Source: Pseudoselenomonas ruminantium
GTDB taxonomy: Bacteria > Bacillota > Negativicutes > Selenomonadales > Selenomonadaceae
DNA: 64,000 nt
Direction of reading: 5' to 3'
Assembly: GCA_015058655.1 (NCBI GenBank)
Contig: SVBX01000001.1
Location: 159,328-223,327 of the forward strand
The notes below the pieces were generated by a model, which did not search any database, was not told the DNA's origin, and saw nothing but the letters and a program-made list of their open reading frames with translations. Position 1 is the stretch's first letter, and the number at the start of each line of letters is the position of its first letter. The position numbers were made by a program, and so were the translations under genes. Shown here one piece after another: positions 1 through 10,658 of the stretch.

Positions 1-189
1 CTTGCCCTGTTCATCATCAAGGTGAAGTTCCTTGGCCAGCAGGTCCTCAAATGTCACATAGCTGCGCTTGAACTTCGGGGTATTGACATTGGCAATATTA
101 TCGCTGATTACCTCATGGCGCATAGTGGCGGCCTGCATTCCCCTGGACAAATAATCCATATTGGGTGAATTCATGATCTGTTCCAGCAT
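1..189 (-). CDS. flgB: Flagellar basal-body rod protein FlgB, N-terminal part (runs off window start)
   Basis: Minus-strand translation from 189: MLEQIMNSPNMDYLSRGMQAATMRHEVISDNIANVNTPKFKRSYVTFEDLLAKEL, the canonical FlgB N-terminus with the ANVNTP motif. Confidence 0.88.
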   Translation of the reverse strand, partial: MLEQIMNSPNMDYLSRGMQAATMRHEVISDNIANVNTPKFKRSYVTFEDLLAKELHLDDEQGK

Positions 190-332
190 GACCGGGACTC
201 ACTTCCTTTCCATGATAGCCCAAAAGCTACCTTATGTACAGACTTCTAAGAAGATATCTTCTACATAAGGGCTTTTTATCCTGCCCGGGCCACGAAATTT
301 TTAGCATTTCATCATGATCCATCACTGCACCG

Positions 333-365
333 TAAAAAAGGACCTTCCTTCAGGGAAAGTCCTTT
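333..365 (-). terminator. Rho-independent terminator after the DUF4127 gene
   Basis: AAGGAC...GTCCTT stem followed by T-run on minus strand. Confidence 0.7.
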
Positions 366-369
366 TCCT

Positions 370-2025
370 TCAATGCTTCAAATAATCCATGGGATAAAGT
401 TCCTTCGCATGAATTATATCAGATTCAAACAAACGATTCCAGGGGAAATTGACTTCAATTTCCTTCAATGATTCGAAAGGCGGCAAATTTTCTTCCACAA
501 AACGAGTCATCATGCGGGCAGACCTTTCAGACACAGCCCTTTTCTTGCCATCCAGGCTGCCATAAACCCCATCCCCTCGCAACCAGGTAAGCTGACGGGC
601 AATGGTACCTCTCACATTGGCCTGATAGGCCCAATCATCCAGATAGCGGGTGAGCAGCAGGTCATCGACCGCCTCATCCTTCATATACTTTGCCAGCATG
701 CCCTCACCGATGACAAAGCCAGAACTGTTAGTGGGAGTATTCCAGCCACTATAAGCCTTGAGTTCGAAGAGAAGTCCTCTTTTCTTCAAGTTCTCCATCA
801 GGGCGTTATCCGAGCCGTTGGCATAAGCGACATCCGCGATGGCAAGGGGATAGCCCTTGGCCGCATATTCATTCACCAAATCCGCGAAGTAATCCGTCCC
901 CTCGCGGCTCCTGCCATCGTTGCTGCGTTCACTGGCCTCGTAAGTCCGGCCATTGGGATTAGTATTGACTGCCAGTACCAGGTCTGCCTTCTCAGGGGAA
1001 CTCACCTGAATGCCTCCGCCCACATTTATGGCCGAGTCAATGGAAGCTCCAATGGTTTCGTCCGAATAAGCGGGTATGGTCTTGCCTCCCCGCCCCCAAT
1101 TATACCGGACATACACAAAGGGAACATCGTGCTTGATATCATTGACAGCGCGGGCCAGGAGCAGCATGCCGATCTCATCTATGCCAGCCATGGCCTGGAA
1201 TTTGCTGCTCTCCAGATTTCCCGCTGCTTCTTGCAAGTGGCGGCTTTCCCTGTGGGTCTGGGAAAGCGGCGCATTATCATCCCGCCCCAGCACCATGTAA
1301 TTGAAGGTATTTGCCTTTATCAGGCTCAAGAGCTTCTCGTTGGCAGCATAATTTTTCTGCCTTCTGCCCAGCCAGTCCTGGAGATCTTTCTTCGGTATCA
1401 GTCTCTCCAAAAAACCGGCTTCTTTTTTCTCCCTCCAGGTCAGGCCTTCTGTTTCTTCCTTGTCCTTCAGCCCTGTATACCGGAATATATCAGCGCCGTA
1501 TTTCCTGTAATATGCAGGCTCTTCATGGCCAGATGCCTCCCCGCTTCTGGGCGTGCGCATGATGGAGCTGAATACATAGAGCTGCATCTTGGGATGCTCA
1601 TGCCTGAATTTCTTGAAGCGGTCTACCCTTGCCATGACCTCTGCCTGGGAGTAATTGTGCTTCCTTGAACCCACCAAACTGCCGTAAAGCATAGCATCCG
1701 AAGAAATAACCGCAGCTTCCGCCTCCCCGGAATTTTCCTCCAGCCACTGCCATAGCACTTCCGGATTGCCCAGATTAGTGCGATTTCCCAGCTTTTCATC
1801 GGGAGGAACCACTACCTGATATCCCAGTTTCCCCACCACTTCTGCAGTCTGCTTGTTGGAAATCGGACGGTTGTCGTGCGGCACATAGACAATCTTTGGC
1901 ACGGGATCAGCTGCCTTTTTCCTGGCCTCTCCTCCCAGGGGCATGAACATGAGCACCGCCAAGAATGCCGCTGTTGCCATCCTGAATTTCTTCCCTGCTG
2001 TATTTCTCATGTTATTCCCCACCAT
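370..2025 (-). CDS. DUF4127 family protein
   Basis: KIVYVPHDNRPISNKQTAEVVGKLGYQVVVPPDEKLGNR motif; signal peptide-like N-terminus. Confidence 0.8.
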   Translation of the reverse strand: MVGNNMRNTAGKKFRMATAAFLAVLMFMPLGGEARKKAADPVPKIVYVPHDNRPISNKQTAEVVGKLGYQVVVPPDEKLGNRTNLGNPEVLWQWLEENSGEAEAAVISSDAMLYGSLVGSRKHNYSQAEVMARVDRFKKFRHEHPKMQLYVFSSIMRTPRSGEASGHEEPAYYRKYGADIFRYTGLKDKEETEGLTWREKKEAGFLERLIPKKDLQDWLGRRQKNYAANEKLLSLIKANTFNYMVLGRDDNAPLSQTHRESRHLQEAAGNLESSKFQAMAGIDEIGMLLLARAVNDIKHDVPFVYVRYNWGRGGKTIPAYSDETIGASIDSAINVGGGIQVSSPEKADLVLAVNTNPNGRTYEASERSNDGRSREGTDYFADLVNEYAAKGYPLAIADVAYANGSDNALMENLKKRGLLFELKAYSGWNTPTNSSGFVIGEGMLAKYMKDEAVDDLLLTRYLDDWAYQANVRGTIARQLTWLRGDGVYGSLDGKKRAVSERSARMMTRFVEENLPPFESLKEIEVNFPWNRLFESDIIHAKELYPMDYLKH

Positions 2026-2725
2026 TTTCTGTCCTTATCTCCTCCCCTTTGCTCTTCAGCAAACCTTTCAGGTCAGCCTTCACATCATCCGGTATGTGAA
2101 GCTCTGTCTGGAACTCTATGCCATTTTCCTTAGGGATGGCCCCTTTTATTTCAATCATGTCCAGCAGCCTGTGACCATGGAAGCTGGTCTGGCCAAAGGT
2201 AGAGGCAGCCAGCACCTGGCTGCAGTCCACCCTCACATCGTTGTGTTTGATATCGACAGGCATATTTTCAAAGGTATCAACCTTGCCCATCATGCGTTCC
2301 ACCATGGAAAGCGACACCAGGGAAAAAATCCATGACATAAGGCCATGACCAGGCAATCGTTTCTTCTGCACCTGATAGACCATATAAGTCTTATCCCCTT
2401 GATGGACAAATTCCTTGATCTTTCCGGAAAGCTTCAGTTCCCCTTTCTGCGTAGAGGCCTCGATATCCAGCTTTCCATTCTCATGGGAGCGAAGCGAGAT
2501 CCGCTTCAGCCCCTGCTGCGGCTTCTTCTCCAGCCCCTTAGCCAAGGCATCGTTTATGACTTCATCTGGCACAAATAATCTGCCTTCACTGATCTCTTTG
2601 AGGCTCTCCCTGGACCAGGTTCCCTTCACTACCTTGAGGGCCGGACCATAATCCTGCACCTTTTCCTTCAGCTGCGCCCAATCAATCTTCTGTACCTGTT
2701 CAACCCAGGCTGCTGGCAAATCCAT
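2012..2725 (-). CDS. Hypothetical protein (possibly DUF2993/LmeA-like)
   Basis: 237-aa ORF overlapping neighbours in an apparent operon. Confidence 0.6.
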   Translation of the reverse strand: MDLPAAWVEQVQKIDWAQLKEKVQDYGPALKVVKGTWSRESLKEISEGRLFVPDEVINDALAKGLEKKPQQGLKRISLRSHENGKLDIEASTQKGELKLSGKIKEFVHQGDKTYMVYQVQKKRLPGHGLMSWIFSLVSLSMVERMMGKVDTFENMPVDIKHNDVRVDCSQVLAASTFGQTSFHGHRLLDMIEIKGAIPKENGIEFQTELHIPDDVKADLKGLLKSKGEEIRTENGGE

Positions 2726-3423
2726 TAACTGCTTTCCTCCTCCGCGCTTTCCTTCTTGGCGGCCCGCACATCCTCCCAGAGGTTGCGAGCCCTGTCATAG
2801 AGCTTGGAATCTGAAGTCCTGAGGCTCTGATCCCCGATGATCCTTGATAAATACTGGGTGGATTTTTCAATATCCCCCTTGCGATAATAGATGGCTCCTA
2901 TGAGAAACATGCAAAGCCCTTCCGACATGCCGTTCTGCGGATACTCCTCCGTAGTGAGTGACCTGTCATAGAGCTCTGCCGCCCTGCCAAGCATCTCCAT
3001 CTCATTTTCCCGCTCTCCGGCATCACGGAAAATCCAGGCCAGCATGAGATATAGCCCGGCCCGGCGATTGAAGGAAGCTTCTAGCATTTCAGCGTAGAAA
3101 ATCCCAAGCTTGAAGGAAGCAACTGCCTCAGCTTTGCCGCGCTCCTCCACAAATTCCAGAGCCATTTTCCTGCGGCTCAGGAATTCCGCTATCTTCTCTC
3201 TGTGCTTGGCCGGCATATTGCCGACAAATACCTTTTCTTCCGCTGCAAAGCCGCAATGCTCACAAAACCATACTTTGTAATAGTAGGGATTGAAATCCTT
3301 ATAGTGGACGCACATATCCTCATCTGTGCTCAGCGTTATGAGGCGGGCTTTGGTCTTGGACACCCGGGTCATCTTGCCACAGATAGGGCACTTTTTTTCC
3401 ACCACAAAGGTATATTCGCTCAT
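2725..3423 (-). CDS. DUF2225 domain protein
   Basis: CPICGKMTRVSKTK...CVHYKDFNPYYYKVWFCEHCGFAA zinc-binding N-terminus. Confidence 0.75.
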   Translation of the reverse strand: MSEYTFVVEKKCPICGKMTRVSKTKARLITLSTDEDMCVHYKDFNPYYYKVWFCEHCGFAAEEKVFVGNMPAKHREKIAEFLSRRKMALEFVEERGKAEAVASFKLGIFYAEMLEASFNRRAGLYLMLAWIFRDAGERENEMEMLGRAAELYDRSLTTEEYPQNGMSEGLCMFLIGAIYYRKGDIEKSTQYLSRIIGDQSLRTSDSKLYDRARNLWEDVRAAKKESAEEESS

Positions 3424-3495
3424 GGCAGTTACCTCCCATCTATTGAATTATCGCTACCACAATAGCATACCACAAATTCATGAAAAATTGAATTA

Positions 3496-3523
3496 GAGGA
3501 TTGCTGCTGGCACAGCAATCCTC
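3496..3523 (-). terminator. Rho-independent terminator downstream of the GH13-GH77 fusion
   Basis: GAGGATTGCTG/CAGCAATCCTC stem. Confidence 0.65.
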
Positions 3524-3545
3524 CTCTCATCAAGCAACATGAAAA

Positions 3546-6500
3546 TCAGCGTTCATAGCGTACGCAGAGTTCCCTAAGCCGTTCTGTGTCGATCTCCATG
3601 AGGTAGCCGGGCTTCAGGCACCACTTCCAGTTGAACCCCACGGTGCCCGGCGTGTTCATGCGGCTGCGCTCATCCAAGGCCATGAGGTCCTGCATGGGCA
3701 CCATGGCCAGCCTGGCTTCAGAAGCATAGGCAAACTCCACCAGGCGCTCGCAGACTTCCTTGGGCCTGTCGTGGCGCGCTCCCAGAAGGTCAGCCACCGC
3801 CGCCCCCATGGCATCGTCCACATCATGCAGGTACCAGCCCACGGTGGTATTGTTGTCATGGGTGCCGGTATAGACAATGCTGTTCTCCGGAGCTACGAAG
3901 CCGAAGCGTCCCATATCCCCGAAATGCAGGGTGAAGTGCAGCACCTTCATGCCCGGAAAGCCGCAGGCATCCCTGAGGGCCTCTACCTCGTCGGTGATGA
4001 TGCCCAAATCCTCGGCCACGATTGGCATATCGCCAAGGCTTTTCTTTATCTCGTCAAAGAAAGGCTTGCTGGGACCCTTGAGCCAGCGCCCGTTGATGGC
4101 AGTTTCCGCCTTGCCGTCCACTTCCCAGTAAGATTCAAACCCACGGAAATGGTCGATGCGCACGATGTCCACCAGTTCATAGAGCTTCTTGAAGCGTTTC
4201 TTCCACCAGCCATAGTTCTCCCGCTCCATGGCCTGCCAGTTATATTGCGGGTTGCCCCAAAGCTGGCCCGTAGCGCTGAAATAATCAGGCGGCACTCCGG
4301 CCACAGTCTTGGCTGTGCCATCAGGGTTCAAATCGAAGAGTCCCTGATTAGCCCAGACATCGGCGCTGTCATGGGAGATGAAAATAGGCATATCGCCCAT
4401 GATGGAAACGCCGTGTTCCCTGGCGTAATCATGGAGCCTCTGCCACTGGGTGTGGAAGAGATACTGCATGAATTTCTCAAGGCCGATTGCCTCCTGCAGC
4501 CGCGCTGCAGCTGTTTTCAGGGCCTGCTTGTCCCTGTGCCCCAAAGTCTTGGGCCACTCTGTCCAGGGAGCCCCCTTCTGCTCCTTCTTGATGGCCATGA
4601 AGAGCGCATAGTCATCCAGCCAGTAAGCCTCTTTGTAGCAGAAGGCTTCATACTCCCCATCTTGGGCCGCAGTCTTGGCAAACTGAGCGTAAGCTTTCTT
4701 GAAGCACTTGCTCTTGAAGGCCTGCACCCTCTCAAAATCCACGAAAGAACCGCCTCCGGCATAGGGCAGCCTGGCATCATTTGCAGACAGCCATCCCTTC
4801 TCGATCAATTCATCGATATCGATAAGCAAGGGATTGCCGGCAAAGGCAGAGGGAGACTGATAGGGAGAATAGCCAAAGCCCACAGGTCCCAAGGGCAGGA
4901 TCTGCCAGACAGTCTGCCCCGCCTCCTGCAGGAAGTCAATGAACTTGTAGGCCTCCTTGCCAAAATCCCCCACCCCATACTTGGAGGGCAGGCAGGTGGG
5001 ATGCAAAAGGACCCCCGCCTGCCTTGGGAACTTCCTCACAGGCTTGACAGCCTTCAGCACCAATGGCTTCAAATCCTGCAGCCGCAAATGAAGCCGTCCC
5101 CGTACCACGGAATACCTTTCCCTGTGCTCTGACAGCACATCCTCGAAGTCACCTGACGCAAAATCGCTGACATCGATGTCAATGCTTTCCCACTCCGCAT
5201 TGCGATTGAAAGCTATGATGAAAGTGCTGTCCTCTGCCGCTGCTCCGAATACATCCTTGCCCCCGCGAATGACGCGGGCATAAGCAATCACATTGCCTGC
5301 GGCGTACAGGGGCAGCACCTCTCCCGTCTGCAGGGCAGCATGCTCATTGCGCAGCTTTATGAGTTTCCTGTAGAACCCCTGTATCTCTTCATCGCCGCCG
5401 CTCCACTTGTAAGGACGACGATTGTAGGGATCCTTGAATCCCTCCATGCCGATTTCATCCCCATAGTAAATGCAGGGGACACCGGGATAAGTCATCTGCC
5501 AGGCAGCTGCCATGAGCAATCTCGCTTTCCCAAGGGAATAATGCACCGGGTCCATCTTGGCGCGGGACTGTTCCACTGCCGGCATGCCATCATAGTAAGG
5601 CGCCTCCCCCAGGAAGGTGATAGCCCTGTGCACATCATGGCTGCCAATAAGATTCATCATGGCGTAAAAATTCTCTTTAGGGTAATTCTCCCTGAGGCTC
5701 CTGAACTTGCGGGCTGCCATGTTTCCATCCACACGCCCCATCAGGAAGTCAAAGAGTATCTCCCTGAAGGGATAGTTCATGGCAGAATCCATTTCCTGAC
5801 CGCAGAGATATTCACGAGGTACTCCGTAAGCCACTTTATGGGATGCATCCTCCCATACTTCCCCAATCATCACGGCCTCAGGGTTTGTCTTCTTGAGCTC
5901 CCCATAGAAGCTCTGGGAGAATGGCTCCGGCAACTCATCGATTACATCCAGGCGCCAGCCCATGACACCTTCCTTCATCCAGTGGTGCAGCACGCTGTCC
6001 TCGTCACTGATGATGAATTTCATATACGAAGGATTAGTTTCCTGCACATTCGGCAGGGTATTGAAATCCCACCAGCTGTCATATTCATGAGGCCAGTTGC
6101 GGAAACAGAACCAGTCATAGTAAGGGGACTCTTTGGACTGATAAGCTCCCACCGTGTCATATTCACCCTTGCGGTTAAAGTAGCGGCTGTTGCTTCCCGT
6201 ATGGCTGAATACGCCATCTATGATAATGCTGATCCCCTTTTCCCTGGCAGTGTCGATAAGATGCCTGAAATCCTCATTGGTGCCAAGGATGGGATCTACC
6301 TTGTGGTAGTCGCCGGTATCATAGTGATGGTTGCTTTCTGACTCAAAGACCGGGTTCAGATAAATAACAGAAATCCCCAGTTCCTTCAGGTAATCCAGCT
6401 TTTCCTCTATGCCTTTCAAATTGCCCCCAAAGAAATCATAGGCCACGATTTCCTTGGTGTCGGGATCTTTGTAATAGCATGGATCATCTTCCCAGGCAGC

Positions 6501-7019
6501 ATGATACACAGCCCCTTTCTTGGGAATAAGCGCATTGCCATGCCTATGGAAGCGATCCGGGAAAATTTGGTACATCACGCTGTGCTTGAACCAATCAGGC
6601 GTCCTGGCTCCTTTATTGTAAACGGTAATCTGATAGGAATAGGGCACATTGTCGTACACATCCCCTTTTCCTCCCAGCATTTCCGGGTTGTTGCCGTAAT
6701 AGCATGTCCCCTGTGAAGTATTGATGATAAAATAATACCAAAGGAGGCAGCCCTTATCCGGCAATTCCAGCTCCGTGCTGAAAAAATAATCCGTCGTGCC
6801 CTCAACATGTTTTTTCACTTGCAAGGGCAACAGCGTTTCCCCTTTGCGCTCCTGCCATAGCCGCAGCAATACCTGCTTGATGGCCAGCTCCGTATGTATC
6901 CTCAGTCCCAGCCTTATCTTGGAGCCAGCTTCCGCAGCCCCTATGGTTGAACGATAGTAGACGCTATGTGAATTATGCTCGACATTATGCCTATCCAGCA
7001 TTGCCTCACCCTCCCTCAT
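3546..7019 (-). CDS. Fused GH13 alpha-amylase/neopullulanase-like enzyme + GH77 4-alpha-glucanotransferase
   Basis: N-terminal GH13 motifs (DGVFSHTG, GWRLDVIDELP, GEVWED, NLIGSHDVHR); C-terminal MalQ motifs (HPTCLPSKYGVGDFG, LGPVGFGYSPYQSPSAFAGNP, VRIDHFRGFESYW, TGTHDNNT). Confidence 0.9.
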   Translation of the reverse strand: MREGEAMLDRHNVEHNSHSVYYRSTIGAAEAGSKIRLGLRIHTELAIKQVLLRLWQERKGETLLPLQVKKHVEGTTDYFFSTELELPDKGCLLWYYFIINTSQGTCYYGNNPEMLGGKGDVYDNVPYSYQITVYNKGARTPDWFKHSVMYQIFPDRFHRHGNALIPKKGAVYHAAWEDDPCYYKDPDTKEIVAYDFFGGNLKGIEEKLDYLKELGISVIYLNPVFESESNHHYDTGDYHKVDPILGTNEDFRHLIDTAREKGISIIIDGVFSHTGSNSRYFNRKGEYDTVGAYQSKESPYYDWFCFRNWPHEYDSWWDFNTLPNVQETNPSYMKFIISDEDSVLHHWMKEGVMGWRLDVIDELPEPFSQSFYGELKKTNPEAVMIGEVWEDASHKVAYGVPREYLCGQEMDSAMNYPFREILFDFLMGRVDGNMAARKFRSLRENYPKENFYAMMNLIGSHDVHRAITFLGEAPYYDGMPAVEQSRAKMDPVHYSLGKARLLMAAAWQMTYPGVPCIYYGDEIGMEGFKDPYNRRPYKWSGGDEEIQGFYRKLIKLRNEHAALQTGEVLPLYAAGNVIAYARVIRGGKDVFGAAAEDSTFIIAFNRNAEWESIDIDVSDFASGDFEDVLSEHRERYSVVRGRLHLRLQDLKPLVLKAVKPVRKFPRQAGVLLHPTCLPSKYGVGDFGKEAYKFIDFLQEAGQTVWQILPLGPVGFGYSPYQSPSAFAGNPLLIDIDELIEKGWLSANDARLPYAGGGSFVDFERVQAFKSKCFKKAYAQFAKTAAQDGEYEAFCYKEAYWLDDYALFMAIKKEQKGAPWTEWPKTLGHRDKQALKTAAARLQEAIGLEKFMQYLFHTQWQRLHDYAREHGVSIMGDMPIFISHDSADVWANQGLFDLNPDGTAKTVAGVPPDYFSATGQLWGNPQYNWQAMERENYGWWKKRFKKLYELVDIVRIDHFRGFESYWEVDGKAETAINGRWLKGPSKPFFDEIKKSLGDMPIVAEDLGIITDEVEALRDACGFPGMKVLHFTLHFGDMGRFGFVAPENSIVYTGTHDNNTTVGWYLHDVDDAMGAAVADLLGARHDRPKEVCERLVEFAYASEARLAMVPMQDLMALDERSRMNTPGTVGFNWKWCLKPGYLMEIDTERLRELCVRYER

Positions 7020-7052
7020 CCTTCACCAAAACTCTGTTGGGTGCCTAACGAC

Positions 7053-7077
7053 AAAAGGGCGGCCAGAAGACCGCCCC
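7053..7077 (-). terminator. Terminator after glgA
   Basis: GGGCGG-tcttctgg-CCGCCCTTTT on minus strand. Confidence 0.7.
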
Positions 7078-7090
7078 GTATATCAATGTT

Positions 7091-8536
7091 TCACTTTATT
7101 TCCTTGGCCATAAGCTTCTCGTAAAGATGCTTGTACTCCCTGGCCGACTCAGCCCAGCTGTAATCTGAGGTCATGGCGTTGTTCACGATCTGACGCCACT
7201 CGCCGGGGTTCTCATAAGCCGAAAGCGCACGCTTCAGTGAATACATCATTTCGTGGGCGTTATAATCCGAGAATACGAACCCATTGCCCTGCTTGGTATA
7301 TTTATCGTAAGGCACCACCGTATCCTTCAATCCGCCGGTATCGCGCACCACCGGGATGGCACCGTAGCGCAAAGCAATGAGCTGACCGATGCCGCAAGGC
7401 TCATAGTTCGAAGGCATGAGGAAGATATCCGCTGCCGCATAGATGCGCTGGGCCAGCTGATTGGAGAAGTAAATGTTCACGGAAACCTTGTTAGGATAGC
7501 GCCATGCCAAGCCCTTGAACCAATCCTCATAAACCTTGTCACCGGTGCCCAGCAACACGAACTGGATATCCTCATGCAGGAGGATCTCATCCATCATGCG
7601 CACAATGAGATCCATGCCCTTGGCTGCCACCAGACGGGAAACCAAAGCCACCATAGGCACCTGACGCTTGCTTGGCAGCCCCAGCAGGTTCTGGAGTTCT
7701 GTCTTGTTGTCTGCCTTGCGGGAAGGATCATCCACATCGTAAGTCTCGAAGATATTCTTGTCCGTCCGAGGATTGTAGGTGTCATAATCAAGACCGTTCA
7801 CGATGCCGAAGAGATCATCCTTGCGACTGCGCAACAAGCCGTCCAGATGCTCGCCGAAATAGCCGTACTGGATTTCCTGAGCATAAGTCTTGCTGACAGT
7901 GGAGATAAAGTCAGAATATATGATGCCACCCTTCATGAAATTAACTGCATCGTAGAATTCCAGGTCGCCATTGTTGAAATACTTCCAATCCAGGGCCAGC
8001 ACATCGGACATGACATCCTTGGGGAAGATGCCCTGATATTTCAGATTGTGAATCGTATAGAGGGTGCGAATCTTCTCATAGCGCTCATCGTCCTTGTGCT
8101 CCAGCTTCAGGAAAACACTGATGAGTCCTGCATGCCAGTCATTGCTATGGATGATGTCCGGCCAGAAGTCCATGGCGGGCAGGAGGCAAAGCACCGCACG
8201 GCAGAAGAAAGAGAACCTTTCCGCATCATCGTCATAGCCGTAGAATCCCTCACGGTTGTAGTATTCCTCATTATCTATGAAATAATAGGTAACGCCCTCA
8301 TACTCCAATTTCTCAAGGCCCACATACTTGGTACGCCAGGCCACATTGATTTCGCCATCATAGACATGTTCCATCTTGGAGCGGTACTCCTCAGGAATCT
8401 TGCCAAACTTGGGCATAACGACCCGGACATCTATTCCCTCCAGGCGCAATGCCTTAGGAAGAGAGCCTGCCACATCAGCCAGTCCGCCCGTTTTAGCAAA
8501 AGGCACCGCTTCCGATGCTACATATAGTACATTCAT
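7091..8536 (-). CDS. glgA: Glycogen synthase (ADP-glucose)
   Basis: MNVLYVASEAVPFAKTGGLADVAGSLPKAL; PSNYEPCGIGQLIALRYGAIPVVRDTGGL. Confidence 0.96.
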   Translation of the reverse strand: MNVLYVASEAVPFAKTGGLADVAGSLPKALRLEGIDVRVVMPKFGKIPEEYRSKMEHVYDGEINVAWRTKYVGLEKLEYEGVTYYFIDNEEYYNREGFYGYDDDAERFSFFCRAVLCLLPAMDFWPDIIHSNDWHAGLISVFLKLEHKDDERYEKIRTLYTIHNLKYQGIFPKDVMSDVLALDWKYFNNGDLEFYDAVNFMKGGIIYSDFISTVSKTYAQEIQYGYFGEHLDGLLRSRKDDLFGIVNGLDYDTYNPRTDKNIFETYDVDDPSRKADNKTELQNLLGLPSKRQVPMVALVSRLVAAKGMDLIVRMMDEILLHEDIQFVLLGTGDKVYEDWFKGLAWRYPNKVSVNIYFSNQLAQRIYAAADIFLMPSNYEPCGIGQLIALRYGAIPVVRDTGGLKDTVVPYDKYTKQGNGFVFSDYNAHEMMYSLKRALSAYENPGEWRQIVNNAMTSDYSWAESAREYKHLYEKLMAKEIK

Positions 8537-8583
8537 GCCTTATGTCCTCCTTTATAGTAAACCTTGGTTATGTTGAATCCTAA

Positions 8584-10638
8584 TCAAGCACTTCTTGACT
8601 TTCTGCTGTCCCCTGTTTCGGCAGCTTCGGTAGAGACCTTGGAAGGCTCCTTCTCCGCCCTGCCTTTCACCTCCGTGATTCCTTCCTTTTCCGGGGCTAT
8701 GTAGCCCGCCCCGGCCTGTCCTTTGACCCTGAAGAACAGGGTAGACAAAGGCGGCAAGGTCAGAGTGATCGACTGCTCGCGGCCATGCCAGGGAACTTCC
8801 TGGGACTGGATATCCCCTGCGTTTCTTATGCCGCTGCCGCCAAACCCTTTATCATCGGAGTTGAATACTTCCACATAAATCCCCTTGGAGGGTACCCCCA
8901 CCCGGTAATTCTCACGGGTTTCGGGGGTAAAATTGCAAAGAACGATGAGAAAGTCATTTCTGTCCTTGGCCCTGCGGATGAAGGATATCACGCTGTTCTC
9001 ATTGTCATTGCAGTCAATCCATTTGAAGCCTTCCCAGTCAAAATCCACCTGCCAGAGAGCCTTGGTATCACAGTAAAACTTGTTCAAGGTCCTGCTGTAA
9101 GCAGACAGCGCTGCGTGCATGGGATATTGCTCTACCAAATGCCAGTCCAGAGCCTCATCGTAGTTCCACTCAATGAACTGGCCAAACTCTCCCCCCATGA
9201 AAAGGAGCTTCTTGCCAGGATGAGCTATCCAGTAGCCGTAGAAAGCCCTGAGGCTGGCAAACTTTTGCCAATAGTCCCCCGGCATCTTGGAAATCAGCGA
9301 GCACTTGCCATGCACTACCTCATCATGAGACAAGGGCAGCACAAAGTTCTCGCTGAAGGCATACATGAAGGAGAAAGTCACCTTGTCGTGGTTCCACTTG
9401 CGATAGATGGGATCAAGGCTCATATACCTGAGCATATCATTCATCCAGCCCATGTTCCACTTGTAATTAAAGCCCATGCCCCCCATGTAAACCGGTTTGG
9501 AAATGGAGGGCCAGGCGGTAGACTCCTCAGCAATCATCAAGGCTTGGGGATGATACTTGAAGACGGCTTCATTGAGCTTCTTCAAGAAATCCATGGCCTC
9601 GAGATTGCCAGTGTCTCCGTACTTATTGGGCTGCCATTCCCCTTCTTTCCTACCGTAGTCCAGGTAGAGCATATTGGCCACTGCATCTATGCGCAGCCCG
9701 TCAATATGAAATTCCTCAAACCAGAACATGGCATTGGAAATGAGGAAACTCTGCACTTCTGTGCGGCCATAGTCAAAATTGACCGTGCCCCATTCCCAAT
9801 TCTCCGCCAGCTGCTCATTGTCGGACTCATAGAGGTTCGGGCCATCAAAGTGCCTGAGCCCCTGCTCATCCTTGCAGAAATGTCCCGGCACCCAGTCCAT
9901 GATGACGCCGATGCCATTCTGGTGGGCCTTGTCCACCAGATAGCGGAAATCATCAGGCGTGCCATAACGGCTGGTAACTGCATAATAGCCAGTAGCCTGA
10001 TAGCCCCAGGAACCGTCGAAAGGATGCTCGCAGAGAGGCATGAACTCTATGTGGGTATAGTGCATATCCCGCACATAGGCGATGAGCTCATCTGCCAGCT
10101 CACGGTAGGAAAGGTATCCCCCGTCCTGCTTGCGGCGCCAGGAGCCGGCATGGACCTCATAGGTCAGCATGGGGCGGCTATAGGAAGAAGTTTCCCTCTG
10201 CCTTGCCTGCCACTCCCCATCCTGCCACGCATACTGGTCCATGCGATACAGCCTGGAGGCCGTTTTAGGTTTCTTCTCTGCATAGAAGCCGTAGGGGTCG
10301 GCCTTCATGATGTGAGGGCCTCCCCACTGTGGCTCTATGGCATACTTGTAGATATCTCCCTGGGAAAGTCCCTCTATGAAGACTTGCCAGATTTCTCCAT
10401 CGCCGATTCTCTCCATGGGATTCACTCTGGTATCCCAGTTATTGAAATCCCCTACTACGCTGACAGATTTGGCATGGGGCGCCCAGAGGGCGAAGCGGAC
10501 ACCGCTGCTCTCCCCCTTGGTCTCAAAATGCGCCCCGAGCATTTCGTAGGCGTGATAGTTTGTCCCTTGATGGAACAAATACAGGTCAAACTCGCTGAGT
10601 TTGGAAGTCTTCACAGACAGCCCTCCCTTATATGGCAC
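8584..10638 (-). CDS. glgB: 1,4-alpha-glucan branching enzyme
   Basis: GH13 branching-enzyme motifs: YEVHAGSW, EFMPLCEHPFDGSWGYQATGYYA, DGLRIDAVANMLYLDYGR, LPLSHDEVVHGK. Confidence 0.96.
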   Translation of the reverse strand: MPYKGGLSVKTSKLSEFDLYLFHQGTNYHAYEMLGAHFETKGESSGVRFALWAPHAKSVSVVGDFNNWDTRVNPMERIGDGEIWQVFIEGLSQGDIYKYAIEPQWGGPHIMKADPYGFYAEKKPKTASRLYRMDQYAWQDGEWQARQRETSSYSRPMLTYEVHAGSWRRKQDGGYLSYRELADELIAYVRDMHYTHIEFMPLCEHPFDGSWGYQATGYYAVTSRYGTPDDFRYLVDKAHQNGIGVIMDWVPGHFCKDEQGLRHFDGPNLYESDNEQLAENWEWGTVNFDYGRTEVQSFLISNAMFWFEEFHIDGLRIDAVANMLYLDYGRKEGEWQPNKYGDTGNLEAMDFLKKLNEAVFKYHPQALMIAEESTAWPSISKPVYMGGMGFNYKWNMGWMNDMLRYMSLDPIYRKWNHDKVTFSFMYAFSENFVLPLSHDEVVHGKCSLISKMPGDYWQKFASLRAFYGYWIAHPGKKLLFMGGEFGQFIEWNYDEALDWHLVEQYPMHAALSAYSRTLNKFYCDTKALWQVDFDWEGFKWIDCNDNENSVISFIRRAKDRNDFLIVLCNFTPETRENYRVGVPSKGIYVEVFNSDDKGFGGSGIRNAGDIQSQEVPWHGREQSITLTLPPLSTLFFRVKGQAGAGYIAPEKEGITEVKGRAEKEPSKVSTEAAETGDSRKSRSA

Positions 10639-10658
10639 CGATCAATCTCCTAAAATTC

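Noticed and set aside
3771-5132. 453-aa plus-strand ORF
   Set aside because: Antisense shadow of the GH13-GH77 gene; no recognisable domain.
8785-10653. 622-aa plus-strand ORF
   Set aside because: Antisense shadow of glgB.
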